This document shows, piece by piece, positions 17,507 through 25,792 of a stretch of 64,000 bases of DNA (the stretch's first letter is position 1; each line of letters begins with the position of its first letter). The position numbers and the translations under genes were made by a program. The notes below the pieces were generated by a model that saw nothing but the letters and a program-made list of their open reading frames with translations, was not told the DNA's origin and made no database searches. Source of the stretch: DASQUK01 sp035641315 (GTDB taxonomy: Bacteria; Actinomycetota; Acidimicrobiia; Acidimicrobiales; VFJN01); contig DASQUK010000248.1 in NCBI GenBank assembly GCA_035641315.1, positions 1-64,000 of the forward strand, read 5' to 3'.

Positions 17507-18907
17507 ATGAACGACGAGTTCGACGTCATCGTCATCGGCGGTGGGCCCGCGGGTGAGAACGTCGCCGGCCGCTGCGCCGACGGGGGGCTCGAGGTCGCGC
17601 TTGTCGAGCGCGAGCTCGTCGGCGGTGAGTGCTCGTACTGGGGCTGCATCCCGTCCAAGACGCTCATCCGCCCCGGTGACGCACTGGCCGCCGCCCGACG
17701 CGTTCCCGGCGCGGCCGAGGCCGTCACCGGTCGCATCGACGTGGCGGCGGCGTTCGCCCAGCGGGACTACATGGTGAGCGACTGGACCGACACCGGCCAA
17801 GCTCGCTGGCTGGAGAGCAAGTCGATCGCGCTGGTTCGTGGCCGGGGCAGGCTGGCCGGCGATCACGTCGTCGACGCGGAAGCGGACGACGGTTCGATGC
17901 GGACGCTTCGGGCCCGAAAGGCCGTCGTGCTCGCCACCGGCACCGGCCCGGCGATCCCGCCCATCGACGGCCTGCGCGACCTGGCACCTTGGGACAACCG
18001 CGTGGTTACCTCGGCCAAGGAGCTGCCCGGTCGCCTGCTCGTGCTCGGCGGCGGTGCGATCGGTGCCGAGATGGCACAGGCGTTCAGGCGGCTGGGCTGT
18101 GAGGACGTCACGATCGTCGAGGCCCTCGATCGGCTGCTGGCCAACGAGGAGCCATTCGCCGGAGAGCAGGTGCGCGCCGCGTTCGAAACCGAGGGGATCT
18201 CGGTCGTCGTCGGCGCCCGCATGACCGCGGCGCGGCGTGACGGCGCCGACGGTCCCGTCGTGGCCACACTGGAGGACGGCCGCGAGCTCACCGCCGACGA
18301 GATCCTCGTCGCCGTCGGCCGGCGCCCGAACACGGGCGATCTCGGGTTGGACCGGGTCGGTCTGGCCGACAAGTCGGGTCGCTACCTCGACGTCGATGAC
18401 CAGCTGCGCGTCAAGGGCGCCGAGGGTGACTGGCTCTACGCCGTGGGCGACTGCAACGGCCGCGCCCTGCTCACCCACATGGGCAAGTACCAGGGGCGCC
18501 TGTGTGGCGACGTCGTCCTCGGCAAGGACGTCGCCGATGTCGCCGACCACGGCATCGTTCCCCGGGTCACGTTCACCGACCCCCAGGTGTGCGCGGTGGG
18601 CCTGACCGAGCAGCAGGCGCGTGACCAGGGCCTCGATGTCCGAACGGTGGCGTACGGCACGGGTGACGTACCCGGCGCCTACACGCTCGGGACCGGCGTG
18701 TCCGGAACGAGCCAGCTCGTGGTCGACGGGCGACGGCGGGTCATCGTGGGCGCGACCTTCACCGGGCCCGGCGTCCAGGAACTTCTGCACTCGGCGACGA
18801 TCGCCATCGCCGGCGCGGTCACTCTCGACGAACTCTGGCACGCGGTTCCGGCGTTCCCCACCGTCAGCGAGGTGTGGCTGCACCTCCTCGAGGCCTACGG
18901 CCTCTAG
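17507..18907 (+). CDS. FAD-dependent pyridine nucleotide-disulfide oxidoreductase
   Basis: A 466-residue class I flavoprotein disulfide reductase related to dihydrolipoamide dehydrogenase and mercuric reductase. FAD motif IVIGGGPAGENVAG (8-21), redox disulfide C42-x4-C47 in GGECSYWGCIPSK, NAD motif VLGGGAIGAEMAQ and second FAD motif YAVGDCNG are present. The C-terminal His-Glu pair of the family (normally HPTxSE) reads FPTVSE here, so the catalytic-base His is replaced by Phe. That argues against a standard lipoamide or mercuric reductase. It starts 30 bases after the epimerase with a GGAAAGGA ribosome site and is followed closely by an antiporter. Confidence 0.88.
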   Translation: MNDEFDVIVIGGGPAGENVAGRCADGGLEVALVERELVGGECSYWGCIPSKTLIRPGDALAAARRVPGAAEAVTGRIDVAAAFAQRDYMVSDWTDTGQARWLESKSIALVRGRGRLAGDHVVDAEADDGSMRTLRARKAVVLATGTGPAIPPIDGLRDLAPWDNRVVTSAKELPGRLLVLGGGAIGAEMAQAFRRLGCEDVTIVEALDRLLANEEPFAGEQVRAAFETEGISVVVGARMTAARRDGADGPVVATLEDGRELTADEILVAVGRRPNTGDLGLDRVGLADKSGRYLDVDDQLRVKGAEGDWLYAVGDCNGRALLTHMGKYQGRLCGDVVLGKDVADVADHGIVPRVTFTDPQVCAVGLTEQQARDQGLDVRTVAYGTGDVPGAYTLGTGVSGTSQLVVDGRRRVIVGATFTGPGVQELLHSATIAIAGAVTLDELWHAVPAFPTVSEVWLHLLEAYGL

Positions 18908-18924
18908 GGAGAAGGAGCGGATCG

Positions 18925-20211
18925 ATGCCCGAAGTCTCGTTCACGAACCTGGTGGTCGTCGCCGCGATCGCCGTGGGGGCGCCCATGCTCGTAGGGATCT
19001 TCCCCCGCATCCGGGTGCCGGCGGTCGTGCTCGAGATCATCGCCGGCATCGTCGTCGGACCCAGCGGCCTGGGATGGGTCGAGATCGACGAGCCCATAGA
19101 GATCCTGGCGCTGATGGGACTGGCCTTTCTCCTGTTCCTCGCTGGGCTGGAGATCGACGCCACACGCCTGCGAGGCCACCTGCTCCGCCTCGCAGGCTTC
19201 GGGTTCCTCCTCACCGTCGTGCTGGGTGTGGGCACCGGCGCGGCGCTCGACGCCGGCGGCTTCGTGGAGTCTCCCCTGCTCGTGGGCATCGCGCTGATGG
19301 CCACCTCGTTGGGGCTGGTCGTGCCCGTGCTCAAGGACGCCGGCCAAGCAGAGACACCGCTGGGCCAGCTCGTCATCGCCAGCTCGTCGGTCGCGGACTT
19401 CGGCGCAGTGGTGCTGCTGACCTTGTTCTTCTCGGGTGAAGACAGCGGCGCCGGGGCCAAGCTCGTGCTCCTCGGAGGCTTCGGCCTCCTAGTCGTCGCC
19501 GCCGCTCTCGGGCTCTCGCGACTGGGCCGCTCGATGCGGCTGGAGGGCGTCCTCGTGCGCCTCCAGGACACCACCGCAGAGATCCGGATCCGCATCGCGG
19601 TGCTCATCCTGATCGCGTTCGTGGCGCTTGCCGAACAGCTCGGCATCGAGACGATCCTGGGCGCCTTCCTGGCCGGCGCCATCCTCAACATGGTCGACCG
19701 CGACGCCATGAGCACGCACCCGCACTTCCGGATCAAGCTCGAGGCCATCGGTTACGGGTTCCTCATTCCCGTGTTCTTCGTCACCAGCGGACTTCGCTTC
19801 GACCTCCAGGCGCTCGTCGACAGTCCCTCGGCCATCGCACGAGTGCCCCTGTTCCTGCTGGCACTGCTCGTGGTGCGTGCTCTGCCGGCCGCGCTGTACC
19901 GATCGACGATCGAGGGCCGCGGCGCCGTCGCAGCCGGCCTGCTGCAGGCGACCTCGCTCCCGTTCCTCGTGACCGCCGCGGCGATCGGCCTCGAGCTGGG
20001 TGAGCTCACACCGGAAACAGGCGCCGCCCTTGTGTCGGCAGGTCTGCTCTCCGTGATCGTCTTCCCGATCGTCTCGCTGGCGCTGTTGCGGACAGGCATG
20101 CCCGCGGCCGACGAGCCAGTGGCCGCGCCGAGGGCCCCAACGCTTACGCCCACGGAAGCGGCGGCCCCGCTCGTTTCGCAGCGACACTCAGGAGGTCGCA
20201 GCGACGGGTGA
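18925..20211 (+). CDS. Cation:proton antiporter (CPA2 family)
   Basis: A 428-residue integral membrane protein with about 12 hydrophobic helices, of the CPA2 (KefB/NapA-like) antiporter type. The stretch FLLFLAGLEIDATRLRGH and the paired SSVADFGAVVLLTL and GAFLAGAILNMVDR regions match the family core; no C-terminal TrkA-N domain follows, only about 40 disordered residues. It should exchange Na+ or K+ for protons. ATG at 18925 follows GAGAAGGAG, 17 bases after the flavoprotein gene, so it ends the same operon. Its link to sugar oxidation may be pH or ion balance; this is inference. Confidence 0.9.
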   Translation: MPEVSFTNLVVVAAIAVGAPMLVGIFPRIRVPAVVLEIIAGIVVGPSGLGWVEIDEPIEILALMGLAFLLFLAGLEIDATRLRGHLLRLAGFGFLLTVVLGVGTGAALDAGGFVESPLLVGIALMATSLGLVVPVLKDAGQAETPLGQLVIASSSVADFGAVVLLTLFFSGEDSGAGAKLVLLGGFGLLVVAAALGLSRLGRSMRLEGVLVRLQDTTAEIRIRIAVLILIAFVALAEQLGIETILGAFLAGAILNMVDRDAMSTHPHFRIKLEAIGYGFLIPVFFVTSGLRFDLQALVDSPSAIARVPLFLLALLVVRALPAALYRSTIEGRGAVAAGLLQATSLPFLVTAAAIGLELGELTPETGAALVSAGLLSVIVFPIVSLALLRTGMPAADEPVAAPRAPTLTPTEAAAPLVSQRHSGGRSDG

Positions 20212-20435
20212 ACGCGGCAGGGTCACCTCGGGCCAGACGCGTCAGGCCCGCCTCGGCCGCATCGGCACGGACGACTCGGCTGCCGGGCTGTTCGCCGACC
20301 CGGCGTTCGGGTCCACACCCGCGGCCCTGTGGACCAGACTGGCCGAGGCCACGCCGGTACGGCCGACCCACGACAGAGGAATAGCCGATGGCGGTGGCCG
20401 GGTTCCCCGCCCATCCGATCGAGCTGGAGGTCACC

Positions 20436-22049
20436 ATGCCGACATCGACCCCGGGCGCCAGGGTGGACCGGGACGAGGTGTTCCTGGAGTACACGAAGAG
20501 CATCTGCCCGGTGTGCAAGGCGGTGGTCGACGCGGAGGTGAACGTCCGGGATGGCCGGGTGTACCTGCGCAAGCGCTGCACCGAGCACGGCAGCTTCGAG
20601 GCGTTGGTCTACTCCGATGCGCAGATGTACCTGGACTCGCAGCGGTTCAACAAGCCCGGCACGCTGCCGCTGGCGACCCAGACCGAGGTGCGTGACGGCT
20701 GCCCGCTGGACTGCGGGCTGTGCCCGGACCACAAGCAGCACGCCTGTTTGGGGATCATCGAGGTCAACACCGCGTGCAACTTGGACTGCCCGCTGTGTTT
20801 TGCGGACTCGGGGCACCAACCGGACGGGTTCTCCCTCACCCGGGAGCAGGTCGAGGCCGGTCTCGACGCCTTCGTAGCGGCCGAGGGCGAGCCCGAGGTG
20901 GTGATGTTCTCCGGGGGAGAGCCTTCGATCCATCCCGAGATCCTCGAGTTCCTGGCCATGGCGGCGGGCAAGGGCGTGGGCACGGTTGTGCTCAACACCA
21001 ACGGGATCCGCTTGGCGCATGACCCGAGCTTCGCCGGGCGGCTCGCGGATCTCGGGGTCAAGATCTACCTCCAGTTCGACGGCTTGGAGGAGGCCACGCA
21101 TCTGGCCCTGCGGGGCCGGGACCTGCGCAAGGCCAAGGCCCAGGCGCTCGAGCGCTGCGCGGCCGCCGGCCTCCCGACCATGCTGGTTGCCGCGGTCGAG
21201 GCCGGCGTCAACGACCACGAGCTGGGAGCGCTGGTCCGCCACGGCATTGCGCACCCGGCGGTGCGCGGCGTGGTGTTCCAGCCGGTGACCCACGCCGGGC
21301 GACACGCGACGTTCGATCCCCGCACCCGATTGACCAACGCCGACGTGATCCACGGGCTCACCGCCCAGTGCCCCAAATGGTTCCGGGTCTCCGACTTCTT
21401 CCCGGTCCCGTGTTGTGCGCCGACGTGTCGGTCGATCACGTACGTGCTGGCCGACGGCGAGGACGTCTTGCCGATCCCTCGGCTGTTGCCGATGGAGCGC
21501 TACCTCGACTACCTGGCCAACCGGGTCCTGCCCGACACGAGCCTACGGGGCGTTCTGGAGGGCCTGTGGAGTGCCTCGTCGGTGCCCGGCACGGAGGCCA
21601 TGGCCGAGCGGGTCGCCGCCGCGCTGCGCGCGGTGGGCCTCCCGGACGACCTCGGCGAGCTGGCCGGCAGCACCCTGTCGTTTTGCGCCGCCTGCGGCGT
21701 CGACGTTCCCGACGCGTTCACGGAGCTTGCGGCCAAGGCGTTCATGATCGTGATCCAGGACTTCCAGGGCCCCTACACGCTCAACGTCCGCCAGCTCATG
21801 AAGTGCTGCGTCGAGGAGATCACACCCGATGGCCGGCTGATCCCCTTCTGCGCCTACAACTCGGTGGGCTACCGGGAGCAGGTCCGCGAGCAGCTCTCGG
21901 GCACGCCCGTGGCGCCGGTGGTACCGAACGCCGTCGAGCTGGCCGATGTGCTGGTGCCCACCCGTCACGGCTCGCGCACCGTCGGCGACCCGGACGCGGG
22001 CGCGCCGCCGGCCCGCGTGCGGGTGAACCTGGGGAGGACGCTCCGGTGA
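20436..22049 (+). CDS. Radical SAM enzyme, MJ0619/tetraether-synthase (Tes)-like
   Basis: A 537-residue radical SAM protein. An N-terminal Cys module (CPVC at 24-27, then KRCTEHG at 47-52) precedes a second Cys cluster GCPLDCGLCPDHKQHACLG (88-105) and the radical SAM motif ACNLDCPLCFA with C114-x3-C118-x2-C121. The C-terminal third has further cysteines (PCCAPTC, FCAACGVD, MKCCVEE, LIPFCAYN). This arrangement is characteristic of the MJ0619 family, which in archaea includes a pterin C-methylase and the tetraether lipid synthase. ATG at 20436 follows GGAGG; an in-frame ATG at 20388 is an alternative. Its stop overlaps a methyltransferase (GTGA). The actual substrate, pterin, lipid or other, cannot be read from sequence. 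Confidence 0.85.
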   Translation: MPTSTPGARVDRDEVFLEYTKSICPVCKAVVDAEVNVRDGRVYLRKRCTEHGSFEALVYSDAQMYLDSQRFNKPGTLPLATQTEVRDGCPLDCGLCPDHKQHACLGIIEVNTACNLDCPLCFADSGHQPDGFSLTREQVEAGLDAFVAAEGEPEVVMFSGGEPSIHPEILEFLAMAAGKGVGTVVLNTNGIRLAHDPSFAGRLADLGVKIYLQFDGLEEATHLALRGRDLRKAKAQALERCAAAGLPTMLVAAVEAGVNDHELGALVRHGIAHPAVRGVVFQPVTHAGRHATFDPRTRLTNADVIHGLTAQCPKWFRVSDFFPVPCCAPTCRSITYVLADGEDVLPIPRLLPMERYLDYLANRVLPDTSLRGVLEGLWSASSVPGTEAMAERVAAALRAVGLPDDLGELAGSTLSFCAACGVDVPDAFTELAAKAFMIVIQDFQGPYTLNVRQLMKCCVEEITPDGRLIPFCAYNSVGYREQVREQLSGTPVAPVVPNAVELADVLVPTRHGSRTVGDPDAGAPPARVRVNLGRTLR

Positions 22050-22912
22050 CCACGACCGATGCGATGCCCTCACTCGTCCAGCTCGCGCAGCGGTTCCAAG
22101 CGGTCGACGGGGACGACGCGGAGGCGGTCAAGGCGTGCTGCGCCGCCGCCTACGGCCTCGACCTGGTGGCACTGTTCCTCGGCGAGAGCTACCACCCCGG
22201 CGGCGCCGTCCTGACCCGCCGCCTGGCCGACGCGATGGAGCTGCGGCCAGGGGACCGGGTGCTCGACGTCGCCGCCGGGGTGGGCACCACCGCACTCCTG
22301 CTGGCCCAAGAGCGCGGCGTGGACGTGACCGGCGTGGACCTGGGCGAGGTCCAGGTGGCCCGCGCCCGAGACCGCGCCCGCCGGTTCGGGCTCGCCGACC
22401 GGGTCGCCTTCGAGGTGGGCGACGCCGAACGGCTCCCGCTCGGCGACGGCAGCGTCGATGCCATCGTCTGCGAGTGCGCCTTGTGCACGTTTCCCGACAA
22501 GGCCGCGGCCGCCGCGGAGCTCGCCCGCGCCCTACGGCCGGGCGGCCGCCTCGGCATCACCGACGTCTGGCTCGAGCCCGAACGCCTCGACCCCGAGCTG
22601 CGCGGCCTGGCCGGACGGGTCGCGTGCCTGGCCGACGCCCGCCCCATCGCCGAGATCACCGACACCGTCTCGCAGGCGGGACTCACCGTCACCCGCGTCG
22701 AGCGCCACGACGACGTCCTCCTCGAGACCATCGACCAGGTAGAGACGCGCCTGCGCGCCCTTCGCCTCGCCGACCTGCCACCGCTACGCGGGCTCGACCT
22801 GCACCGAGGCATCGAGCTCGCCCGCCGAGCCGCTCACGTGGTCCGATGCGGGGACGCCGGCTACATGCTCATGGTCGCCACCCGGCCAGCCACGGCGACC
22901 CGTGTGCCGTGA
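22046..22912 (+). CDS. Class I SAM-dependent methyltransferase coupled to the radical SAM gene
   Basis: A 288-residue methyltransferase. Motif I is VLDVAAGVGTTALLLA (72-87) with the acidic loop VTGVDLGEVQVARA; VRCGDAGYMLMVA closes the fold. A CECALCTF stretch replaces the usual motif IV, and paired CC residues occur at 31-32. It resembles UbiE/arsenite-methyltransferase-like enzymes in general form, but the arsenite Cys triad is not evident. GTG at 22046 overlaps the radical SAM stop (GTGA), so the two proteins are made together and may act on the same product. Confidence 0.86.
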   Translation: MTTTDAMPSLVQLAQRFQAVDGDDAEAVKACCAAAYGLDLVALFLGESYHPGGAVLTRRLADAMELRPGDRVLDVAAGVGTTALLLAQERGVDVTGVDLGEVQVARARDRARRFGLADRVAFEVGDAERLPLGDGSVDAIVCECALCTFPDKAAAAAELARALRPGGRLGITDVWLEPERLDPELRGLAGRVACLADARPIAEITDTVSQAGLTVTRVERHDDVLLETIDQVETRLRALRLADLPPLRGLDLHRGIELARRAAHVVRCGDAGYMLMVATRPATATRVP

Positions 22913-23147
22913 GCTCGTCGTGATCGGCGGAGGTGCCGCGGGGATCACCGCAGCGCGCCAGCCCGCAACGCCCTGGCCCCCCGGGGGCGTTGTCGCCAGC
23001 GGTTCGGTCCCACGCCGATCCCGGGCGCGCCCCGGCCCACGCCTGTCCCACCTGGTCGACCGCCATCCAACAGGCGGCCGCCCAGCTCTGCCTCGAGCTC
23101 GGCGGCCTCACCGCCCGTCCCGCCCGACGGCCTGCCGACCGTCCTGA
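22902..23147 (+). pseudogene. N-terminal remnant of an FAD-dependent oxidoreductase
   Basis: A GTG at 22902, overlapping the end of the methyltransferase, begins CRELVVIGGGAAGITAAR, an excellent flavoprotein Rossmann beta-alpha-beta start. After about 19 residues the frame turns into Pro/Arg-rich nonsense and ends at 23147; no continuation of the flavoprotein is visible in the other frames. It looks like the 5-prime end of a third flavoprotein gene left after a deletion. The start position suggests the intact gene was the next member of the radical SAM operon. Confidence 0.45.
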
Positions 23148-23177
23148 GTCCATGCCGGTTCGCGGTGTGGGACCGCC

Positions 23178-23522
23178 GTGAAGCCACAACGGCAGCGCAA
23201 CCGACCCCCTCGCCGGACCGGCCCGATCGGCGCACCGGCAGCATGGGCCACGTGGCGCGAAGCCCTCGCGGTGCTCGCCTACGGACCCCACCTCCGCCGT
23301 ACGGGCGCCATCGCCGTCGTGGTGGGAACCGTCCTGTTCTGCATCAACCAGCTCGACGTGGTCCTGCGCGGTGACGCCGGCACGGTCGTGTGGGTCAAGT
23401 CCGCGGTCACCTACGTCGTGCCCTTCTGTGTGTCGTGCGCCGGGGTGCTCGTCGCCACCCGTCGCCCACCGAGCTCAACGGACGAACGCGCCGTACCCGA
23501 CGCCGAGGACGACGCCAGGTGA
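23178..23522 (+). CDS. NrtS-like small membrane protein (nitrate/nitrite transport family)
   Basis: A 114-residue protein with two hydrophobic helices (about residues 45-62 and 80-97). The core IAVVVGTVLFCINQLDVVLR and VKSAVTYVVPFCVSCAGVLV matches the NrtS family pattern (VGT-x-L-x-x-INQ, then LTY-VP-x-VS). NrtS proteins are small inner-membrane proteins reported to help nitrate or nitrite movement. The N-terminal 30 residues are basic and probably cytoplasmic. It lies after the flavoprotein remnant and faces the TlpA gene tail to tail; its role in this cluster is unknown. Confidence 0.72.
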   Translation: MKPQRQRNRPPRRTGPIGAPAAWATWREALAVLAYGPHLRRTGAIAVVVGTVLFCINQLDVVLRGDAGTVVWVKSAVTYVVPFCVSCAGVLVATRRPPSSTDERAVPDAEDDAR

Positions 23523-23529
23523 GGAACCG

Positions 23530-24150
23530 TCAGGCGACCGTGGGGCTGCCATAGAGGTCGTGGAGGCGTTGGCGCAGTGCCGGTTCGGGGAGGGCACCCA
23601 GGTCGACGTGGAGGAGGCTGCCGTCGGCGTCGTAGAAGGCGCTGATGGGCATCCCCCTGCCGCCGAGGGCTTCGTGGAGGCCGCTGCCGTTGCGGCCGCC
23701 GATGTCCCGGGCCAGGGGCCAGTCGGTGATGCCGTGGCGCTCGGGCATGAACAGGGGATCGCCGGTCTCCTGGGCGTTGACGCCGATGAAGGCGACCTCG
23801 CCGTCGAGCTCGCGGGCGACCTTGGCATAGCCGGGGAGCTCGGCATCGCAGGCGGTGCACCAGGAGGCGAAGAAGTTGACGACGACCGGCGTGCCCTCGA
23901 AGTCCGCCAGGCGGATGCGGCCGTCGCCCTGGAGCGCGGGCAGGTCGAAGGCCTCGGGGTCCGTGGAACCCTCGCCGTCGCCGCCGCCGCCGTCGAGGCC
24001 GGTGGCAACCAGCCCCACCCCAACCACGGCCACGGCGCCCAGGACGACCAGCGTCCACCGCAGCGCGGCCCGAGACGGACCGCGGTGCGGGGCACGGGCC
24101 GGCGCTGGCGCCGTCCGCTTGCGGCGGTGCGATGGCGTCTCGGTGCCCAC
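23530..24150 (-). CDS. TlpA/ResA-like membrane-anchored thioredoxin
   Basis: A 206-residue protein with a basic cytoplasmic N-terminus, one membrane helix (about 31-50) and an extracytoplasmic thioredoxin-like domain. The redox motif is WCTAC (C98, C101) in VVVNFFASWCTAC, the TlpA/ResA arrangement. Such proteins reduce disulfides outside the membrane, for example in cytochrome c maturation, using electrons delivered by CcdA. GTG at 24150 follows GGAGAAGGA. The next gene upstream in the same direction (24163-24913) is a CcdA homologue, its expected electron donor, though that gene is frameshifted. Confidence 0.88.
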   Translation of the reverse strand: MGTETPSHRRKRTAPAPARAPHRGPSRAALRWTLVVLGAVAVVGVGLVATGLDGGGGDGEGSTDPEAFDLPALQGDGRIRLADFEGTPVVVNFFASWCTACDAELPGYAKVARELDGEVAFIGVNAQETGDPLFMPERHGITDWPLARDIGGRNGSGLHEALGGRGMPISAFYDADGSLLHVDLGALPEPALRQRLHDLYGSPTVA

Positions 24151-24162
24151 GGTCCTTCTCCT

Positions 24163-24913
24163 TCATCCCAGCGAGACGAGGCGGTCAAGGCCGACCGCCT
24201 CGAAGCCGTCCTGGAGCCGGGTGGTGACCCAAACGAGACGGTCGAGCGCGAGGATCAGGCCGAAGGTGGCCAGCGAGGCCGCCGAGGCGGCGGTGAGACC
24301 CGTGAAGTGGCGCTTGACCCAGCCCAGCGCACCGGCCAGACGGCCGAGCGCGAGGCCGGCGGCCAGGAACGGCACGCCGAGCCCCGCCGAGTAGACGGCG
24401 AGCAGCAGGGCGCCGCGCCCCACACCTTGTTGGGCGGCGGCGACGGCCAGGATCGACGTGAGCACGGGCCCGATGCACGGCGTCCACCCGAACCCGAAGG
24501 CGACCCCCGCGACGGTGGCGGCGAGGGGACCGAAGCGGGACAGGTCGGGGTGGAAGCGCCGCTCCTGGTAGAGCCACGGCGAGCGCAGCACCAGCGACCC
24601 GAGCACGAAGAGGGGCCATGGCCAGTACGACCAGGCCGGAGATGCGGGTGATGGTGCCCTGGTTGTCGAACAGCGCCTGGCCGACCGCCGTGGCGGACAG
24701 CCCGAGCAGGATGAACACCGCCGAGAACCCGGCGACGAACAGTCCGGTGTCGCGGGCGATCCCGGCCAGGTGGCCCCGGCCCTCGTGGATCTGGCCCACC
24801 TCGAGCCCGGTGACGATCGACAGGTAGGCGGGCACGATCGGCAGCACGCACGGCGACAGGAACGAGATCAGCCCACCGCCGAACGCGGCCACGAGCGTCA
24901 CCGGCTCGTTCAC
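24163..24913 (-). pseudogene. CcdA/DsbD-type cytochrome c biogenesis protein, interrupted by a frameshift
   Basis: Together two overlapping frames encode a complete CcdA of about 249 residues, a six-helix membrane protein that passes electrons from cytoplasmic thioredoxin to extracytoplasmic partners. The first part (from GTG 24913) holds LISFLSPCVLPIVPAYLS with the first redox Cys; the second part holds FGFGWTPCIGPVL with the second. The frame breaks at the run of four G at 24612-24615 (C on the coding strand): removing one base restores RISGLVVLAM-ALFVLGSLVL. It overlaps the zinc-finger gene upstream by GTGA and precedes tlpA. Either a recent mutation or a single-base sequence error. Confidence 0.82.
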
Positions 24914-25146
24914 GGCAGGAACCCCTCGACCCAGCGCCGCAACCGGGCGAGCGCAAGGTCGCTCGGCCGCCGCGCCGCCAGCCTCTGCAGCGACCGCTTG
25001 ATCAACCGCAGCGTGTCGGCCTCACCGCTGCACCCCCAGCAGTCCTCGAGGTGCGCCTCGACCGCCGCCACCCGGACACGTGGCAGCTCGCCGTCGATAT
25101 AGGCGTCGACGTCTTGCCGCATCCGGCGGTGCCCGGCCGACAACAT
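24910..25146 (-). CDS. Zinc-finger (ZAS-like) anti-sigma protein, first copy
   Basis: A 78-residue protein with the ZAS zinc motif H-x3-C-x2-C (HLEDCWGC) after a short helix (DVDAYIDGELPRVRV). The tail LRLIKRSLQRLAARRPSDLA resembles that of the second copy at 25789-26109, so the two are related. No membrane segment. It starts at ATG 25146, divergent from the ECF gene at 25232, and its stop overlaps the ccdA start. It may bind the neighbouring ECF factor and link it to the CcdA-TlpA redox pair; inference. Confidence 0.75.
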   Translation of the reverse strand: MLSAGHRRMRQDVDAYIDGELPRVRVAAVEAHLEDCWGCSGEADTLRLIKRSLQRLAARRPSDLALARLRRWVEGFLP

Positions 25147-25231
25147 CGCCCCCGGGAACCCGGCGTCACGCCCGATCTGTTCCCAGCCGAGGCTTGTGGA
25201 ATGTCGCCGGGGCGGACAGGGTTCCCCAGCG

Positions 25232-25792
25232 GTGGGACCGTCCCCCGACCAGCGCGCCCGCTCGGACCACGAGGCATTTCGGCGCTACGTGCTCCCCGAG
25301 CTCGACGTCCTGCTACGGGTCGCGCTGTCGCGCACCCGCAACCCGGCCGACGCCGAGGACTTGGTGCAGGACACGTTGCTACGCGCCTACCGGGCGATCG
25401 GCCGCTTCGACGGGGCCCATCCGCGGGCCTGGCTGCTGACCATCATGCGCAACGCCCAAGCCAACCGGTTCCGCCGGCGTCGCCCCGCGCTGTTGCGCGA
25501 CCCCGACGCCGGCCAACGCCTCCAGGACGAACGCGAGACGCAACTCAGCGCCGAGTCCATCGTCGTGGGCGCGGCGTTCGACGCCACCGTCGCCGACGCC
25601 GTCGTCCGGCTCCCGACCCGGTTCCGTCACATCGTCGAGCTCGTCGACATCGACGGCCTCAGCTACCAGGAGGCCGCCGACGTGCTCGGCGTGCCGATCG
25701 GCACGGTCATGAGTCGCCTTCACCGTGCCCGCCGTCGCATCCGCACCCGGCTCATCGCAGCCGGCCTCGCCCCCCGGAGTCACAACCGATGA
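25232..25792 (+). CDS. ECF RNA polymerase sigma factor
   Basis: A sigma-70 ECF factor of about 186 residues. Region 2 is seen in NPADAEDLVQDTLLRAYRAI and RAWLLTIMRNAQANRFRRR, region 4 in LPTRFRHIVELVDIDGLSYQ and VPIGTVMSRLHRARRRIRTR. It resembles SigE/SigH-like stress factors controlled by zinc anti-sigma proteins. The start is uncertain: GTG 25232 is chosen, GTG 25196 would add 12 residues. Its stop overlaps the anti-sigma gene that follows (ATGA), and another anti-sigma-like gene is divergent on the other side. Confidence 0.9.
   Translation: MGPSPDQRARSDHEAFRRYVLPELDVLLRVALSRTRNPADAEDLVQDTLLRAYRAIGRFDGAHPRAWLLTIMRNAQANRFRRRRPALLRDPDAGQRLQDERETQLSAESIVVGAAFDATVADAVVRLPTRFRHIVELVDIDGLSYQEAADVLGVPIGTVMSRLHRARRRIRTRLIAAGLAPRSHNR

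Noticed and set aside
20212..20435. Open frames on both strands before the radical SAM gene
   Set aside because: They are Arg/Pro-rich and not protein-like; apart from the alternative ATG at 20388 nothing is supported.
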